This document shows, in pieces, positions 1-9,004 of a DNA stretch of 64,000 nt. The notes below the pieces were generated by a model. That model searched no databases. It worked only from the letters and a program-made list of their open reading frames with translations, and was not told the DNA's origin. Where the stretch lies: positions 1 through 64,000 of the forward strand of contig NZ_JBGCVY010000047.1 in assembly GCF_041088075.1 (NCBI RefSeq), in the 5' to 3' direction. The position numbers and the translations under genes were made by a program. The first letter of the stretch is position 1, and every line of letters starts with the position of its first letter. Source of the stretch: Mucilaginibacter_A sp041088075. GTDB lineage: Bacteria; Bacteroidota; Bacteroidia; Sphingobacteriales; Sphingobacteriaceae.

Positions 1-375
1 ATCTTTTGCTATACAATTCCATCAGTTGTTTTTATATATCTTACTTTACATCATCGGATATTTGAAAATGAAAGATGGATAATGTGCCTTGTATTTTGGC
101 TTTGCTCACTTTTGTTTTATGGAGAGAGAAAACTTTCTGCACTAATATTGCATAAACTTACAGCAATAGGTAAAATTTCCTATTCACTTTATCTGCTTCA
201 CGTTCCTGTAGCGTTGTTAATTAAGCGAAAAATTTTTATTAGTAATCCAACAATAGAAATTACAGTAAAATATGTTTTGTGGATTGTGGTTACCTTTAGT
301 TTAGCTTTTGTACTGGACAGGGTTTTTCAACCGGCTGTTAAAAAATATTTTGATCGAAATTTAAACGCTACTTAA
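1..375 (+). CDS. Acyltransferase 3 family protein, C-terminal part (5' end outside window)
   Basis: The reading frame is open from the first base, so the gene begins upstream of the window and only about 124 C-terminal residues are seen. They are hydrophobic, with at least three likely membrane segments, and contain GKISYSLYLLHVPV. That string matches the late-helix motif of acyltransferase 3 (OafA/NodX/WecH-type) integral membrane O-acyltransferases, which acylate surface glycans. The catalytic His of this family lies near the N-terminus and is not visible. The gene sits directly upstream of a polysaccharide operon, which fits a role in decorating the same glycan. The specific acyl group and substrate cannot be inferred. 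Confidence 0.75.
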   Translation: MFCYTIPSVVFIYLTLHHRIFENERWIMCLVFWLCSLLFYGERKLSALILHKLTAIGKISYSLYLLHVPVALLIKRKIFISNPTIEITVKYVLWIVVTFSLAFVLDRVFQPAVKKYFDRNLNAT

Positions 376-383
376 TCTTTTCA

Positions 384-468
384 ATGCTTCTTTTATCACC
401 TAAAAATAGGTAACCTTCCTGTTCTTTTGTATCTATTTAATATAAATTTGTTGGCATAAAAGAAGTAT
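384..468. repeat. Inverted pair of the dispersed GATAAAAGAAGCATC motif
   Basis: A minus-oriented copy (ATGCTTCTTTTATC at 384) and a plus-oriented copy (ATAAAAGAAGTAT at 456) face each other 9 bp after the acyltransferase stop. They could pair as a hairpin in RNA. A TAAATTTG box (443-450) between them resembles a Bacteroidota minus-7 element and could start the following glycosyltransferase operon, but no convincing minus-33 element is visible at the right distance. Confidence 0.7.
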
Positions 469-520
469 ATATAATACATATAACTAAACAAATCAAAGTT
501 TAGTACTTCAAACAAAACTT

Positions 521-1669
521 TTGAAAATCTTCCTGTCATTCCTTCAATCTCCTGTTAATTATGCCATTCCTGCCTACAACTTTTGGCAATGTTATATTAA
601 AAATGGAATTGAGGAAGCCGGGCATCAATGGGCAGAAAACTCGGATGTAGATTGGGCATTAGGCATCGTACCAAAAAGCAAAACTTTACATAACAATTGG
701 AAGCAGGAAACCTGGGGAAAAACGGTTGCCTGGCTCAAAAAAAATCCGGTTGATTTGTTTTTAAGCTATTTATATCCTGAGCAAATTGACGTACACGCAA
801 TAGCCGAAATACAAAAAGCTGGCATTCCTTGTATTAATTTTTTTTGTGATAACATACGTTTGTTAAAAAAAGTGCCGGATGAATTTGCTTGTTTCGATTT
901 AAACTGGGTTCCAGAATTTGAGGCTTTATCACTATATGCAAAAGCTAAATATCAATACATCTACCTTCCAATGCCTATGTGGGTTGATCCTACATTAAGA
1001 TCAGTACAAAAAGAAAGTTTTACGCAGCTTACTTTTTTAGGATCAAAAGATATACAACGACAACTTTTATTTGAAAATATCATCCGTAAAAGACAAAGTT
1101 TGCCCTTAAAAATTTACGGTAACGGTTGGATGGAAGAAAACAACATCCAACATAAAGATAATTCTTATACATGGCAAAAAAAGGTACATTTTCAATATCA
1201 GTTTCTAAAAGATAATGGCATTCAAGCTTATGCACGCAAGCTTAACAGAAGAAAAATAAGTAACGAGTTAAGTGCTACTTTGCAAGGTATGATACAGCCA
1301 ATTCAAACTTCTTTTAATTATGAGCAACTTACGGCTCGTAGTATGATTACAATTGGTGTAAACAGGTATCCCTCCTGCCATTATCCTTTGTCAAACCCAA
1401 ATACTTACTCCAGGTTACGCGATATAGAAGCACCAATGCTGGGAGCATGTTACTTAACAGAATGGGCACCAGGATTAGACTTGCTGTATGATTTAGGAAC
1501 CGATATAGAAACATATAAAAATGAGGATGAATTTATTTATAAAGCTAATTTGCTAATGGCTGATCCCGAAAGAAGAAAACAACTGAAAATAAACGGACAA
1601 GCAAGGGCTTTAAAAGCGCATACCATATCAGAAAGTCTCAAAAAGTTAATCGACCACTTAAAATTGTGA
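521..1669 (+). CDS. Glycosyltransferase, CgeB-like GT-B type
   Basis: First gene of a long glycan operon; 382 residues. The start shown is a TTG codon; several later genes in the operon also appear to start with TTG. The N-terminal half has an alternating strand/helix pattern with INFFCDN near residue 105. The C-terminal third has RLRDIEAPMLGACYLTEW, which resembles the nucleotide-sugar binding part of the Glyco_trans_1_2 (CgeB/DUF3880-like) group, in which the protein reports a position in a list and collapses to a default view. No signal peptide or membrane segment is visible, so it is probably cytoplasmic or peripheral. Donor and acceptor are unknown. Confidence 0.6.
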   Translation: MKIFLSFLQSPVNYAIPAYNFWQCYIKNGIEEAGHQWAENSDVDWALGIVPKSKTLHNNWKQETWGKTVAWLKKNPVDLFLSYLYPEQIDVHAIAEIQKAGIPCINFFCDNIRLLKKVPDEFACFDLNWVPEFEALSLYAKAKYQYIYLPMPMWVDPTLRSVQKESFTQLTFLGSKDIQRQLLFENIIRKRQSLPLKIYGNGWMEENNIQHKDNSYTWQKKVHFQYQFLKDNGIQAYARKLNRRKISNELSATLQGMIQPIQTSFNYEQLTARSMITIGVNRYPSCHYPLSNPNTYSRLRDIEAPMLGACYLTEWAPGLDLLYDLGTDIETYKNEDEFIYKANLLMADPERRKQLKINGQARALKAHTISESLKKLIDHLKL

Positions 1670-1685
1670 TTCCACAAGTCAAATT

Positions 1686-2672
1686 TTGAATTATATCAAT
1701 TTATATTACCGCACACCACGGCTACAAAAACGTTGGATTGCTGGTGATCAATACATCATCCCGATTTTACGAAGATTGATCCGCGGCCGGAAAACTGGTG
1801 GCATAGAAAAAGTATTTGTTAATTTATGTAAAGGCTTTGATCAGCTAAAAATTAATTATACCATCAACCAAAATTTCAAAAAAATAAAAGCTAATGAACC
1901 TGTTATCGTTTTGGGCAACAGTCATTACGCTTTGCAAGGCTACCAGCAACCCAATCCTATTGTTGCCGGCATCGGGCTGATGACGCATCCTTCCCAATGG
2001 CCAAACTTATTTGCTGAGTATCCGGTTGCTGTTTATCTGCAACATTCTGAATGGACCAAAAATGTATACACGCCCTATTTCAGACAAAATAATTGTGGGC
2101 TGTGGCCTGCCGGGATTGATACCGACTATTGGAAGCCAACAAGAAAAACCAAGAAATATGATTTCCTGATTTACAATAAAATTATGTGGGATAAACCTCA
2201 GACGAATGAAAGGTTGAAGTTGCCAATCCTAAAAAAGCTGGAAGAAGCCGGTTTGTCTTACCAGGAAATTACCTATGGCAACTATAAAGAAAAACAATAC
2301 CACCAGTTATTAGAGCAAAGCCATGCAATGCTGTTTTTATGTGAGCACGAAAGCCAGGGTTTTGCTTGCTGTGAAGCTTTATCCATGAATGTACCGGTTT
2401 TAGCCTGGGACCAGGGTTTATGGCTTGATCCAAACAGGTTCTCTTACGGCGAAAACGAACCTGTTCCTGCTACTTCTATTCCGTTTTTTGATGATAGGTG
2501 TGGCGAAAAATTTACAGACCTTGCTTCATTTTACCATGTTTTTGATGCTTTTTATGCAAAAGTATTAAAAGGTGGATTTTCACCGCGTAGCTATATTCTT
2601 GAAAACCTCACTCTAAAAAAAAGTGCCCAAAGAATGTTAGATATCGTAAACCAAATTTATTTTCATGCTTAG
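1686..2672 (+). CDS. Glycosyltransferase, GT-B type
   Basis: 328 residues, TTG start, 16 bp after the previous gene. RKTGGIEKVFVNLCKGF near residue 35 resembles the N-terminal glycine loop of GT4-like enzymes. CEHESQGFACCEALSMNVPV in the last third resembles the E-x7-E donor-binding helix, where the two Glu contact the nucleotide sugar. It overlaps the following FkbM methyltransferase by 8 bp, indicating translational coupling. It probably adds one sugar to a lipid-linked repeat unit at the cytoplasmic face; linkage and sugar are not predictable. Confidence 0.65.
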   Translation: MNYINLYYRTPRLQKRWIAGDQYIIPILRRLIRGRKTGGIEKVFVNLCKGFDQLKINYTINQNFKKIKANEPVIVLGNSHYALQGYQQPNPIVAGIGLMTHPSQWPNLFAEYPVAVYLQHSEWTKNVYTPYFRQNNCGLWPAGIDTDYWKPTRKTKKYDFLIYNKIMWDKPQTNERLKLPILKKLEEAGLSYQEITYGNYKEKQYHQLLEQSHAMLFLCEHESQGFACCEALSMNVPVLAWDQGLWLDPNRFSYGENEPVPATSIPFFDDRCGEKFTDLASFYHVFDAFYAKVLKGGFSPRSYILENLTLKKSAQRMLDIVNQIYFHA

Positions 2673-3384
2673 TTTGTTAAAACGTTTTGTTCCACCATCG
2701 TTTAAAAATAAACTGAAAGAAGAGCTGGGTGTCCCGGATCAGGAATACAGTTTTAAAAGTCTAAAAAAGTTAGGTTATCAACCTAAATTAGTGTTGGATA
2801 TTGGTGCTTATGAAGGCAATTGGGCAACATCTTTTTCAACTATTTTTCCGAAAGCAAAAATACTGATGCTGGAAGGGCAAGAAAGTAAAAAAAATATTTT
2901 ACAGCAAAAATCTGCCGTAAATAAACAATTGGATTTTCGGATCGCGCTTTTAGGTTCAACAGAACAAGAAGTAGAGTTTAATATTTACGAAACAGCAAGT
3001 TCTGTGTTAAAAGAAAATAATGAAACCGGAGCCAAAACTGAAATCAGAACATTAACCACACTGGATTATTTAACCGTAAATACGCCTTTTGCACAACCTG
3101 ATTTTATTAAAATTGACACACAAGGCTACGAATTGGAAATTTTAAAAGGTGCCAAAAAAACCTTGCAATACGCAGAATTTATTTTGCTGGAAGTTTCTTT
3201 AATTGACATTTATAAAAGCTGCCCCTTAGTTGCCGAAGTGATGGCTTTTATGCAGAAAAAAGGTTTTGTGTTATATGATATTTGTTCTTTAATGCAGAGG
3301 CCTTTTGATAAAGCTTTATACCAATCCGATTTTTTATTTGTAAAAGAAGCTTCGCCGTTCCATGCAAATAAACAATGGATTTAA
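2665..3384 (+). CDS. FkbM family SAM-dependent methyltransferase
   Basis: 239 residues with LDIGAYEGNWATSF (motif I, SAM binding, near residue 45) and IKIDTQGYELEILKGA (the FkbM signature, near residue 150). FkbM enzymes O-methylate hydroxyls of sugars or polyketides; in this operon a sugar O-methyl of the polysaccharide is the natural inference. It starts with ATG inside the end of the upstream glycosyltransferase gene. It is one of two FkbM genes in the operon (the other starts at 6955) and they differ clearly in sequence, so they probably act on different positions. Confidence 0.85.
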   Translation: MLSLLKRFVPPSFKNKLKEELGVPDQEYSFKSLKKLGYQPKLVLDIGAYEGNWATSFSTIFPKAKILMLEGQESKKNILQQKSAVNKQLDFRIALLGSTEQEVEFNIYETASSVLKENNETGAKTEIRTLTTLDYLTVNTPFAQPDFIKIDTQGYELEILKGAKKTLQYAEFILLEVSLIDIYKSCPLVAEVMAFMQKKGFVLYDICSLMQRPFDKALYQSDFLFVKEASPFHANKQWI

Positions 3385-3400
3385 TACAGGCATTTATTTA

Positions 3401-4426
3401 ATGAAAATAGCGTTAACTGCAGATCCGGAATTGCCTGTTCCGCCCCAATTATATGGTGGCATTGAACGTATAATTAACGGGTTGATTACTAATTACACGC
3501 AGCAAGGGCATGATGTTACATTGTTTGCCCATCCGGATTCTACGGCTAACTGCAAACTGATCCCTTATCCCGGTAAAGATCATTCAGCAAAAAGTTTTAT
3601 CGCAAACTGCTTCACCATTAGCAAAAACATTTTAAGAGGTAATTTTGATATCGTGCATAGTTTTGGCCGACTGGCTTATTTAACACCTGTTCTTCCTCTT
3701 AAAATTCCAAAATTGATGAGTTATCAGCGCGAACCAACAATTAGTCAGGTAAAAAAAGCATTGTTATTGGCTAAAAAAAACTCGTTATACTTTAGCGGTT
3801 GCAGCAATTACATTACTAACCAGATCAAACCTTTTGCGCCTGCTTTTACCGTTTACAATGGTGTTTCTACCGAAATTTATCAGGCTGAAACAACAGTAAA
3901 AACAGATGCGCCGCTTGTGTTTTTAGGCCGGATAGAACCTGTAAAAGGCACACACATCGCTATAGAAATTGCCTTAAAAACACAAAAAAAATTAATAATT
4001 GCCGGTAATATTCCAGCAGAACATCAGTATTATTTCGATCAGCAAATCCAGCCGTTTTTAAATACGCAGATTACTTACATTGGTGCAGTTAATGATGAGC
4101 AGAAGAATAATTTACTACAAAACTCCCTGGCTTTGTTGATGCCAGTACAATGGAATGAGCCTTTTGGAATTGTGATGATCGAAGCTATGGCTTGTGGCAC
4201 GCCAGTAATTGGTTTTAAGCGGGGCGCAGTTCCCGAAGTTATTACATATGGCAAAACCGGGTTTTACGGCGAAACGGTTGCCGAATTGATTGAAGCTGTT
4301 CAGCAAGTACATCTGTTAAACAGAAGTGCTATCAGGAAACTCATAGAAAACCAATTTTCTGATACCATAATTGCTGCGCAGTATCTGGACTTATATCAAA
4401 GAATCAGTGGTAAAAACAGCATTTAA
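3401..4426 (+). CDS. Glycosyltransferase family 4
   Basis: 341 residues from the ATG at 3401. An ATG 39 bp upstream is in frame but lies inside the preceding gene, and the protein reads as a typical GT4 only from MKIALTADPELPVPPQLYGG. The N-terminal GGIERI loop and the E-x7-E motif in EPFGIVMIEAMACGTPV near residue 250 are both present, with FLGRIEPVKGTHIAIEIA marking the start of the second Rossmann domain. It should be a retaining cytoplasmic glycosyltransferase building the repeat unit. Donor sugar unknown. Confidence 0.85.
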   Translation: MKIALTADPELPVPPQLYGGIERIINGLITNYTQQGHDVTLFAHPDSTANCKLIPYPGKDHSAKSFIANCFTISKNILRGNFDIVHSFGRLAYLTPVLPLKIPKLMSYQREPTISQVKKALLLAKKNSLYFSGCSNYITNQIKPFAPAFTVYNGVSTEIYQAETTVKTDAPLVFLGRIEPVKGTHIAIEIALKTQKKLIIAGNIPAEHQYYFDQQIQPFLNTQITYIGAVNDEQKNNLLQNSLALLMPVQWNEPFGIVMIEAMACGTPVIGFKRGAVPEVITYGKTGFYGETVAELIEAVQQVHLLNRSAIRKLIENQFSDTIIAAQYLDLYQRISGKNSI

Positions 4427-4446
4427 GTTAACAGCAGCTTTCTACA

Positions 4447-5691
4447 TTGGTTAAAAAAAAAATTGTTTTAATTACTTCCGGCCAGCCTGCATTAAATCCG
4501 CGGCTGGTAAAAGAAGCCGATGTGTTAACATCAGCAGATTATCAGGTAACGGTAATTTACCAATACTTAAACGATTGGGGAACCAAAGTGGATCTGCAAT
4601 TATTAACTGCAAAACCGTGGAAAGCTGTACGCGTTGACGGTTCTCCAACAAAAAGTAAAGGTCTTTATTGGATAACCAGAATAAAACATAAAGCAGCCAT
4701 AGTGTTAACCAAGCATTTTGGTTTCAACTATGGTTTAGCAGAAGTTGCAATTGGCCGTTGTACTTTTTCGTTGTTAAAAGAAGCCTTAAAACATTCGGCT
4801 GATCTTTATATCGCCCACAATTTGGCTGCTTTACCTGTTGCCGTTCTTGCTGCAAAAAAAAACAATACAAAATGTGGTTTTGATGCGGAAGATTTCCATC
4901 GGAACGAAGTTTCTAATGATCCTAAAGATATTGATGTCAAGCTTAAAACTTATATAGAAGAAGAATACTTTTCTCAAGTTGATTATTTAACTGCCAGCAG
5001 TTTTCCAATTGCCCAACTTTACCAAAAGTTATTTCCTGCAAAAAAAATAACCACTGTGCTTAACGCTTTTTCGGTGGTAAAAGAAGTATCGCTGTCTGTT
5101 ACAAAACCAAATGAACCTTTAAAACTCTTCTGGTTTTCGCAAACAATTGGTTTAAACCGTGGCTTACAGGATGTTTTTTCAGCTTTAAATTTTTTAAAAA
5201 ATGAATTTATAGAATTGCATATATTAGGTTTTCTAAATGAAAAAACAACATGCAGTTTGAACGAACTTGTAGTAGAGCCACAGCTTCAAAAAAAAATCAA
5301 AATTGTATTTCATCAACCGATAAACCCTGATCAATTACCAATTTTTGCAGCACAGTTTGATGTTGGTTTAGCACTGGAACCAAACTATCCGTTAAACCGT
5401 AATATTTGTTTAACCAACAAAATTTTCACGTATTTACAAGCTGGTTTAGCTGTTTTAGCAAGTGATACAGAAGCGCAAAAGCAATTTATTACAGAAAACC
5501 CGAATGTGGGTTTTTGTTATGAAAAGGGAAATGCGCAGCAAATGGCAGTAATTTTAAAGCAATTGATCGATCAGCCAGAATTATTATTGCAAACAAAACA
5601 TACAGCTTACCAAGCGGCACGATCTAACTTGAACTGGGAAACCGAAAGCCAGAAATTTTTAAAAGTTGTAAAAGAAACACTTGCCAGTTGA
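4447..5691 (+). CDS. Glycosyltransferase (GT4-like)
   Basis: 414 residues with a TTG start (VKKKIVLITSGQPALNPR). The opening strand and SGQPALNPRLVKEAD loop are typical of GT-B enzymes of Bacteroidota glycan clusters. The C-terminal half has NICLTNKIFTYLQAGLAVLASD, the equivalent of the donor-binding helix. A copy of the dispersed TAAAAGAAGTAT motif lies in frame at about 5079, encoding VKEVS between the two domains. Its stop codon overlaps the next TTG start (TTGA), so the two are coupled. Confidence 0.7.
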   Translation: MVKKKIVLITSGQPALNPRLVKEADVLTSADYQVTVIYQYLNDWGTKVDLQLLTAKPWKAVRVDGSPTKSKGLYWITRIKHKAAIVLTKHFGFNYGLAEVAIGRCTFSLLKEALKHSADLYIAHNLAALPVAVLAAKKNNTKCGFDAEDFHRNEVSNDPKDIDVKLKTYIEEEYFSQVDYLTASSFPIAQLYQKLFPAKKITTVLNAFSVVKEVSLSVTKPNEPLKLFWFSQTIGLNRGLQDVFSALNFLKNEFIELHILGFLNEKTTCSLNELVVEPQLQKKIKIVFHQPINPDQLPIFAAQFDVGLALEPNYPLNRNICLTNKIFTYLQAGLAVLASDTEAQKQFITENPNVGFCYEKGNAQQMAVILKQLIDQPELLLQTKHTAYQAARSNLNWETESQKFLKVVKETLAS

Positions 5692-6968
5692 AACGGGTCC
5701 TCATCATTTCACCTTTTTTTCCTCCTTCCAACGCAGCTGATAATCAGCGTGTTAGGATGAGCTTATCGTTTTTTAAAGATTTTGGCTGGGAAGCGGAAGT
5801 GGTTTGTGTAGATGAAAAATATGCTGAAATGCTGAAAGATGATTTGTTGCTGCAAAGTATTCCTGCGAATACAATCATCCATCAAGTTAAAGCTTTTTCT
5901 AAAAAAATAACTTCCAAATTTGGTTTAGGCAGTTTGGCCTTACGTTCGATGTGGTTTTATCGAAAAAAAGCAATGCTTCTTTTACAGGCAAAAAATTATG
6001 ACTTGATTTACTTTTCTACCACAGAATTTCCGCTTTGCATTTTAGGCGCTTATTGGAAAAAACGCTATAATGTTCCTTACGTAATTGATATGCAGGATGC
6101 CTGGCATTCAAACTATTACCAAAATAAACCGAAAGCAGCACAACCGCGAAAGTATTGGTTTTCGTATCGTTTGCATAAATATCTGGAGCCGATGGCCATG
6201 AAAAAATGCGATGGTTTGATTAGTGTTTCTCCGGATTACATAAACACTTTGCATCAACGTTACCCACAATTAAAAACGAAACCGGCTGCGGTAATTCCGT
6301 TTGGTGCTTTTGAAAAAGATTTTGAAATAGCTAAACAATACCAAACTATTTGTCCGCCTGCTGTTCAATTCGACTTAAAAAAAATAAATATTGTTTATGT
6401 TGGCCGTGGCGGAAATGATATGCAAACAGCTATCGAAATAATTTTTAGTGCCTTAAAAGAAGCATTGGTAAAAAATGCAGCGTTTTACAAAAAACTTCAT
6501 TTTTACTTTATCGGCACCAGTTATGCACCAAAAAATTTGGCCAAACCAACTATTTTTCCGCTGGCACAAGAGTTTGGATTAGAAAATCAGGTTACAGAAA
6601 TTACAGACCGGATTGGTTTTTACAGCACCATTAATACGTTGCTTGCTGCCGATGCTTTGTTTATTCCCGGTTCAAACGATCCGCAATACACGGCTTCAAA
6701 AATTTACCCTTATATCCTCACTAAAAAGCCTTTACTTGCAATTCTTCACCCATTAAGTCCGGCCATAAATACAACGAAAGAATTTGGTGTGCAACATGTT
6801 TACAACTTCGAAGAAGTAAATTATGCGGATATCATTCAATTTTTTAAACGTTTGCCAAATACCAAACAAGAACAGTACAACCCGGCCACATTAAAAAAAT
6901 ATAGTGCACAGCAAATGACCTTAAACCAATGTTTGCTGTTTGACCAAGTTATCAATGGGAAAAATTAA
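5688..6968 (+). CDS. Glycosyltransferase (GT4-like)
   Basis: 426 residues, TTG start within the TTGA overlap with the upstream stop. It begins KRVLIISPFFPPSNAADNQR, the pattern of Bacteroidota GT4-like enzymes in which PFFPP lines the acceptor site. YVIDMQDAWHSNYYQNKP near residue 135 and LISVSPDYINTLHQRYP near 185 follow the standard order, and FIPGSNDPQYTASKIYPYI near 325 is the donor-binding segment. It carries an in-frame copy of the dispersed motif at about 6454 (LKEAL). Cytoplasmic sugar transferase of unknown specificity. Confidence 0.72.
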   Translation: MKRVLIISPFFPPSNAADNQRVRMSLSFFKDFGWEAEVVCVDEKYAEMLKDDLLLQSIPANTIIHQVKAFSKKITSKFGLGSLALRSMWFYRKKAMLLLQAKNYDLIYFSTTEFPLCILGAYWKKRYNVPYVIDMQDAWHSNYYQNKPKAAQPRKYWFSYRLHKYLEPMAMKKCDGLISVSPDYINTLHQRYPQLKTKPAAVIPFGAFEKDFEIAKQYQTICPPAVQFDLKKINIVYVGRGGNDMQTAIEIIFSALKEALVKNAAFYKKLHFYFIGTSYAPKNLAKPTIFPLAQEFGLENQVTEITDRIGFYSTINTLLAADALFIPGSNDPQYTASKIYPYILTKKPLLAILHPLSPAINTTKEFGVQHVYNFEEVNYADIIQFFKRLPNTKQEQYNPATLKKYSAQQMTLNQCLLFDQVINGKN

Positions 6969-7848
6969 AAGAACATTCGGTTTCATACTCAACCATCCTT
7001 TGGGCAAACGCTATCCGTTAAAAGCATTGTTTCGGTTTTTGTATTGGCAAATCCAATGCAACATCCAACCGTCAAAATTGATGATAAAACATTTTGTGGC
7101 AGGCACCCGTTTTTACGCCCGTAAAGGTTTGGCCGGCATTACAGGCAATATTTACACCGGTTTGCACGAGTTTAACGACATGGCTTTTTTACTGCATTTT
7201 TTAAGAGCGGAAGATTTTTTTTTCGACATCGGTGCAAATGTAGGTTCGTACACCTTGCTGGCATCGGGCGTTTGTAAAGCTAAAACCATCGCTATTGAAG
7301 CATCTGCAAATACGGCTGATCTCGCCCGTAAAAACATTAACCTAAACCAGCTTCAAAACAAAGTAACTTTAATTAACGCAGCAGCAGGTGCAGCAATTGG
7401 TAAGTTAAGTTTTTCTAATAATGAAGATACCACCAATCATGTAATTAACCAGAACGAAATATCTGACAATAACGTAGAAACAGTAGAAGTTATCAAAATA
7501 GATGACATCACAATAAATGCTAAACCGGCACTGATTAAAGTAGATGTGGAAGGTTTTGAAACAGAGGTATTAAAAGGCATGCGCGAAACACTGCAACAAC
7601 CAACACTTAAAGCTATTGTAATCGAATTGAACGGAAGCGGAGAACGTTATGGGCATAACGATGCCGATATCCATCAATTGCTTACTTTTAATACGTTTAA
7701 ACCTTATCAGTACGATCCTTTTAAACGAAATTTAACGCTTTTGAAATCATATGGAAATGCCAACACGCTTTATTGCCGAGACATAGATTTTGTTGAAAAA
7801 CGCGTAAAAACCGCTGAAAAATTTAAAGTGATGGGCAAAAAAATTTGA
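6955..7848 (+). CDS. FkbM family SAM-dependent methyltransferase
   Basis: 297 residues. The ATG at 6955 (MGKIKRTFGFILNHPLGKR) is chosen over an in-frame TTG 15 bp upstream; both lie inside the end of the previous gene. FFDIGANVGSYTLLAS near residue 85 is SAM motif I and IKVDVEGFETEVLKGMR near residue 180 is the FkbM signature. The N-terminal basic, aromatic stretch of about 50 residues is typical of the family. A probable sugar O-methyltransferase; it is the second FkbM of the operon. Confidence 0.87.
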   Translation: MGKIKRTFGFILNHPLGKRYPLKALFRFLYWQIQCNIQPSKLMIKHFVAGTRFYARKGLAGITGNIYTGLHEFNDMAFLLHFLRAEDFFFDIGANVGSYTLLASGVCKAKTIAIEASANTADLARKNINLNQLQNKVTLINAAAGAAIGKLSFSNNEDTTNHVINQNEISDNNVETVEVIKIDDITINAKPALIKVDVEGFETEVLKGMRETLQQPTLKAIVIELNGSGERYGHNDADIHQLLTFNTFKPYQYDPFKRNLTLLKSYGNANTLYCRDIDFVEKRVKTAEKFKVMGKKI

Positions 7849-7849
7849 T

Positions 7850-9004
7850 ATGCGTTTAGCCATTATCACTACACACCCAATTCAATATTTCGCGCCCGTT
7901 TTTCAACTGCTGCACAAACAAAAAAAATTGAAAATCAAGGTTTTTTATACTTTAGGCGAAACCGCACAAATACAGCACGATCCGGGATTTGGCAAAATTA
8001 TCAACTGGGATATTCCTTTGTTGCAAGGTTATGAATATCAATTCTTAAAAAACACAGCAAAAAAACCAGGTTCGCGCAACTTTTGGGGAATTAAAAATCC
8101 GGATTTAACCAGCGAAATTGAAGCATGGAAAGCTGATGCAATTCTGGTTTACGGCTGGTCTTATTACAGCCATTTAAAAGTACTGCATTATTTTAAAGGA
8201 AAAATTTCTGTTTTTTTCCGTGGAGATTCTACCTTGCTAAACCAAAAAAAGGGTGTTAAAAACAGTATCAAAAATATTTTTCTAAATTGGGTTTATCAAC
8301 ATGTAAATCATGCTTTTTTCGTTGGAACAAATAATAAAGCTTATTTCAAAAAACTTGGGTTGAAGGAAAATCAGCTTACTTTTGCGCCACATGCCATTGA
8401 TAATGACCGTTTTTCTAAGGGTTTTTTGGCAGAAGCCGAAGCAATCCGAACAAAACTTGGAATCAAAAAAAATAAAATCCTGCTACTTTTTGCCGGCAAG
8501 TTTGAACCAGTAAAAAACGCAATGCTGCTTTTGAAAGCTTTTGAAAAATTGGATCAACAAAACACACATCTGCTTTTTGTTGGAAACGGTCCGCTCGAAA
8601 AAGAACTCAAAGCAAAAAAAACAGTGCTAAAAACAGCATCCCGCATTCATTTTTTGGATTTCCAGAACCAGTTGGCGATGCCTTTAATTTACCAAAGCTG
8701 TGATCTGTTTTGTATGCCTTCCAACAGTGAAACCTGGGGTTTGGCTATAAATGAAGCGATGGCTTGCGGTAAAGCAGTCTTGGTTTCGGATAAAGTTGGC
8801 TGCGCAGTAGATTTGGTTTTTGAAAGAAAAAACGGGGCTGTATTTCAAGCCGGAAACATGTTGGATTTAACCGAAAAACTTGGCCAGTTATGTAACCAGG
8901 CTTTATTAAAAGCATACGGAGCAGCTTCGGCACAAATTATTAAAGACTGGAATTTTAACGTTGCTGTTAAAACCATGCAAGAAAAATTACTGAATTATGT
9001 TTAA
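7850..9004 (+). CDS. Glycosyltransferase family 4
   Basis: 384 residues starting MRLAIITTHPIQYFAPVF, the opening of GT4 enzymes of the HPIQY subgroup common in polysaccharide loci. LFAGKFEPVKNAMLLLKAFE near residue 205 opens the donor domain, and ETWGLAINEAMACGKAV near residue 290 provides the E-x7-E motif. It starts 2 bp after the FkbM stop, and its own stop overlaps the start of the Wzy-like gene by 8 bp. Probable retaining glycosyltransferase in repeat-unit assembly. Confidence 0.87.
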   Translation: MRLAIITTHPIQYFAPVFQLLHKQKKLKIKVFYTLGETAQIQHDPGFGKIINWDIPLLQGYEYQFLKNTAKKPGSRNFWGIKNPDLTSEIEAWKADAILVYGWSYYSHLKVLHYFKGKISVFFRGDSTLLNQKKGVKNSIKNIFLNWVYQHVNHAFFVGTNNKAYFKKLGLKENQLTFAPHAIDNDRFSKGFLAEAEAIRTKLGIKKNKILLLFAGKFEPVKNAMLLLKAFEKLDQQNTHLLFVGNGPLEKELKAKKTVLKTASRIHFLDFQNQLAMPLIYQSCDLFCMPSNSETWGLAINEAMACGKAVLVSDKVGCAVDLVFERKNGAVFQAGNMLDLTEKLGQLCNQALLKAYGAASAQIIKDWNFNVAVKTMQEKLLNYV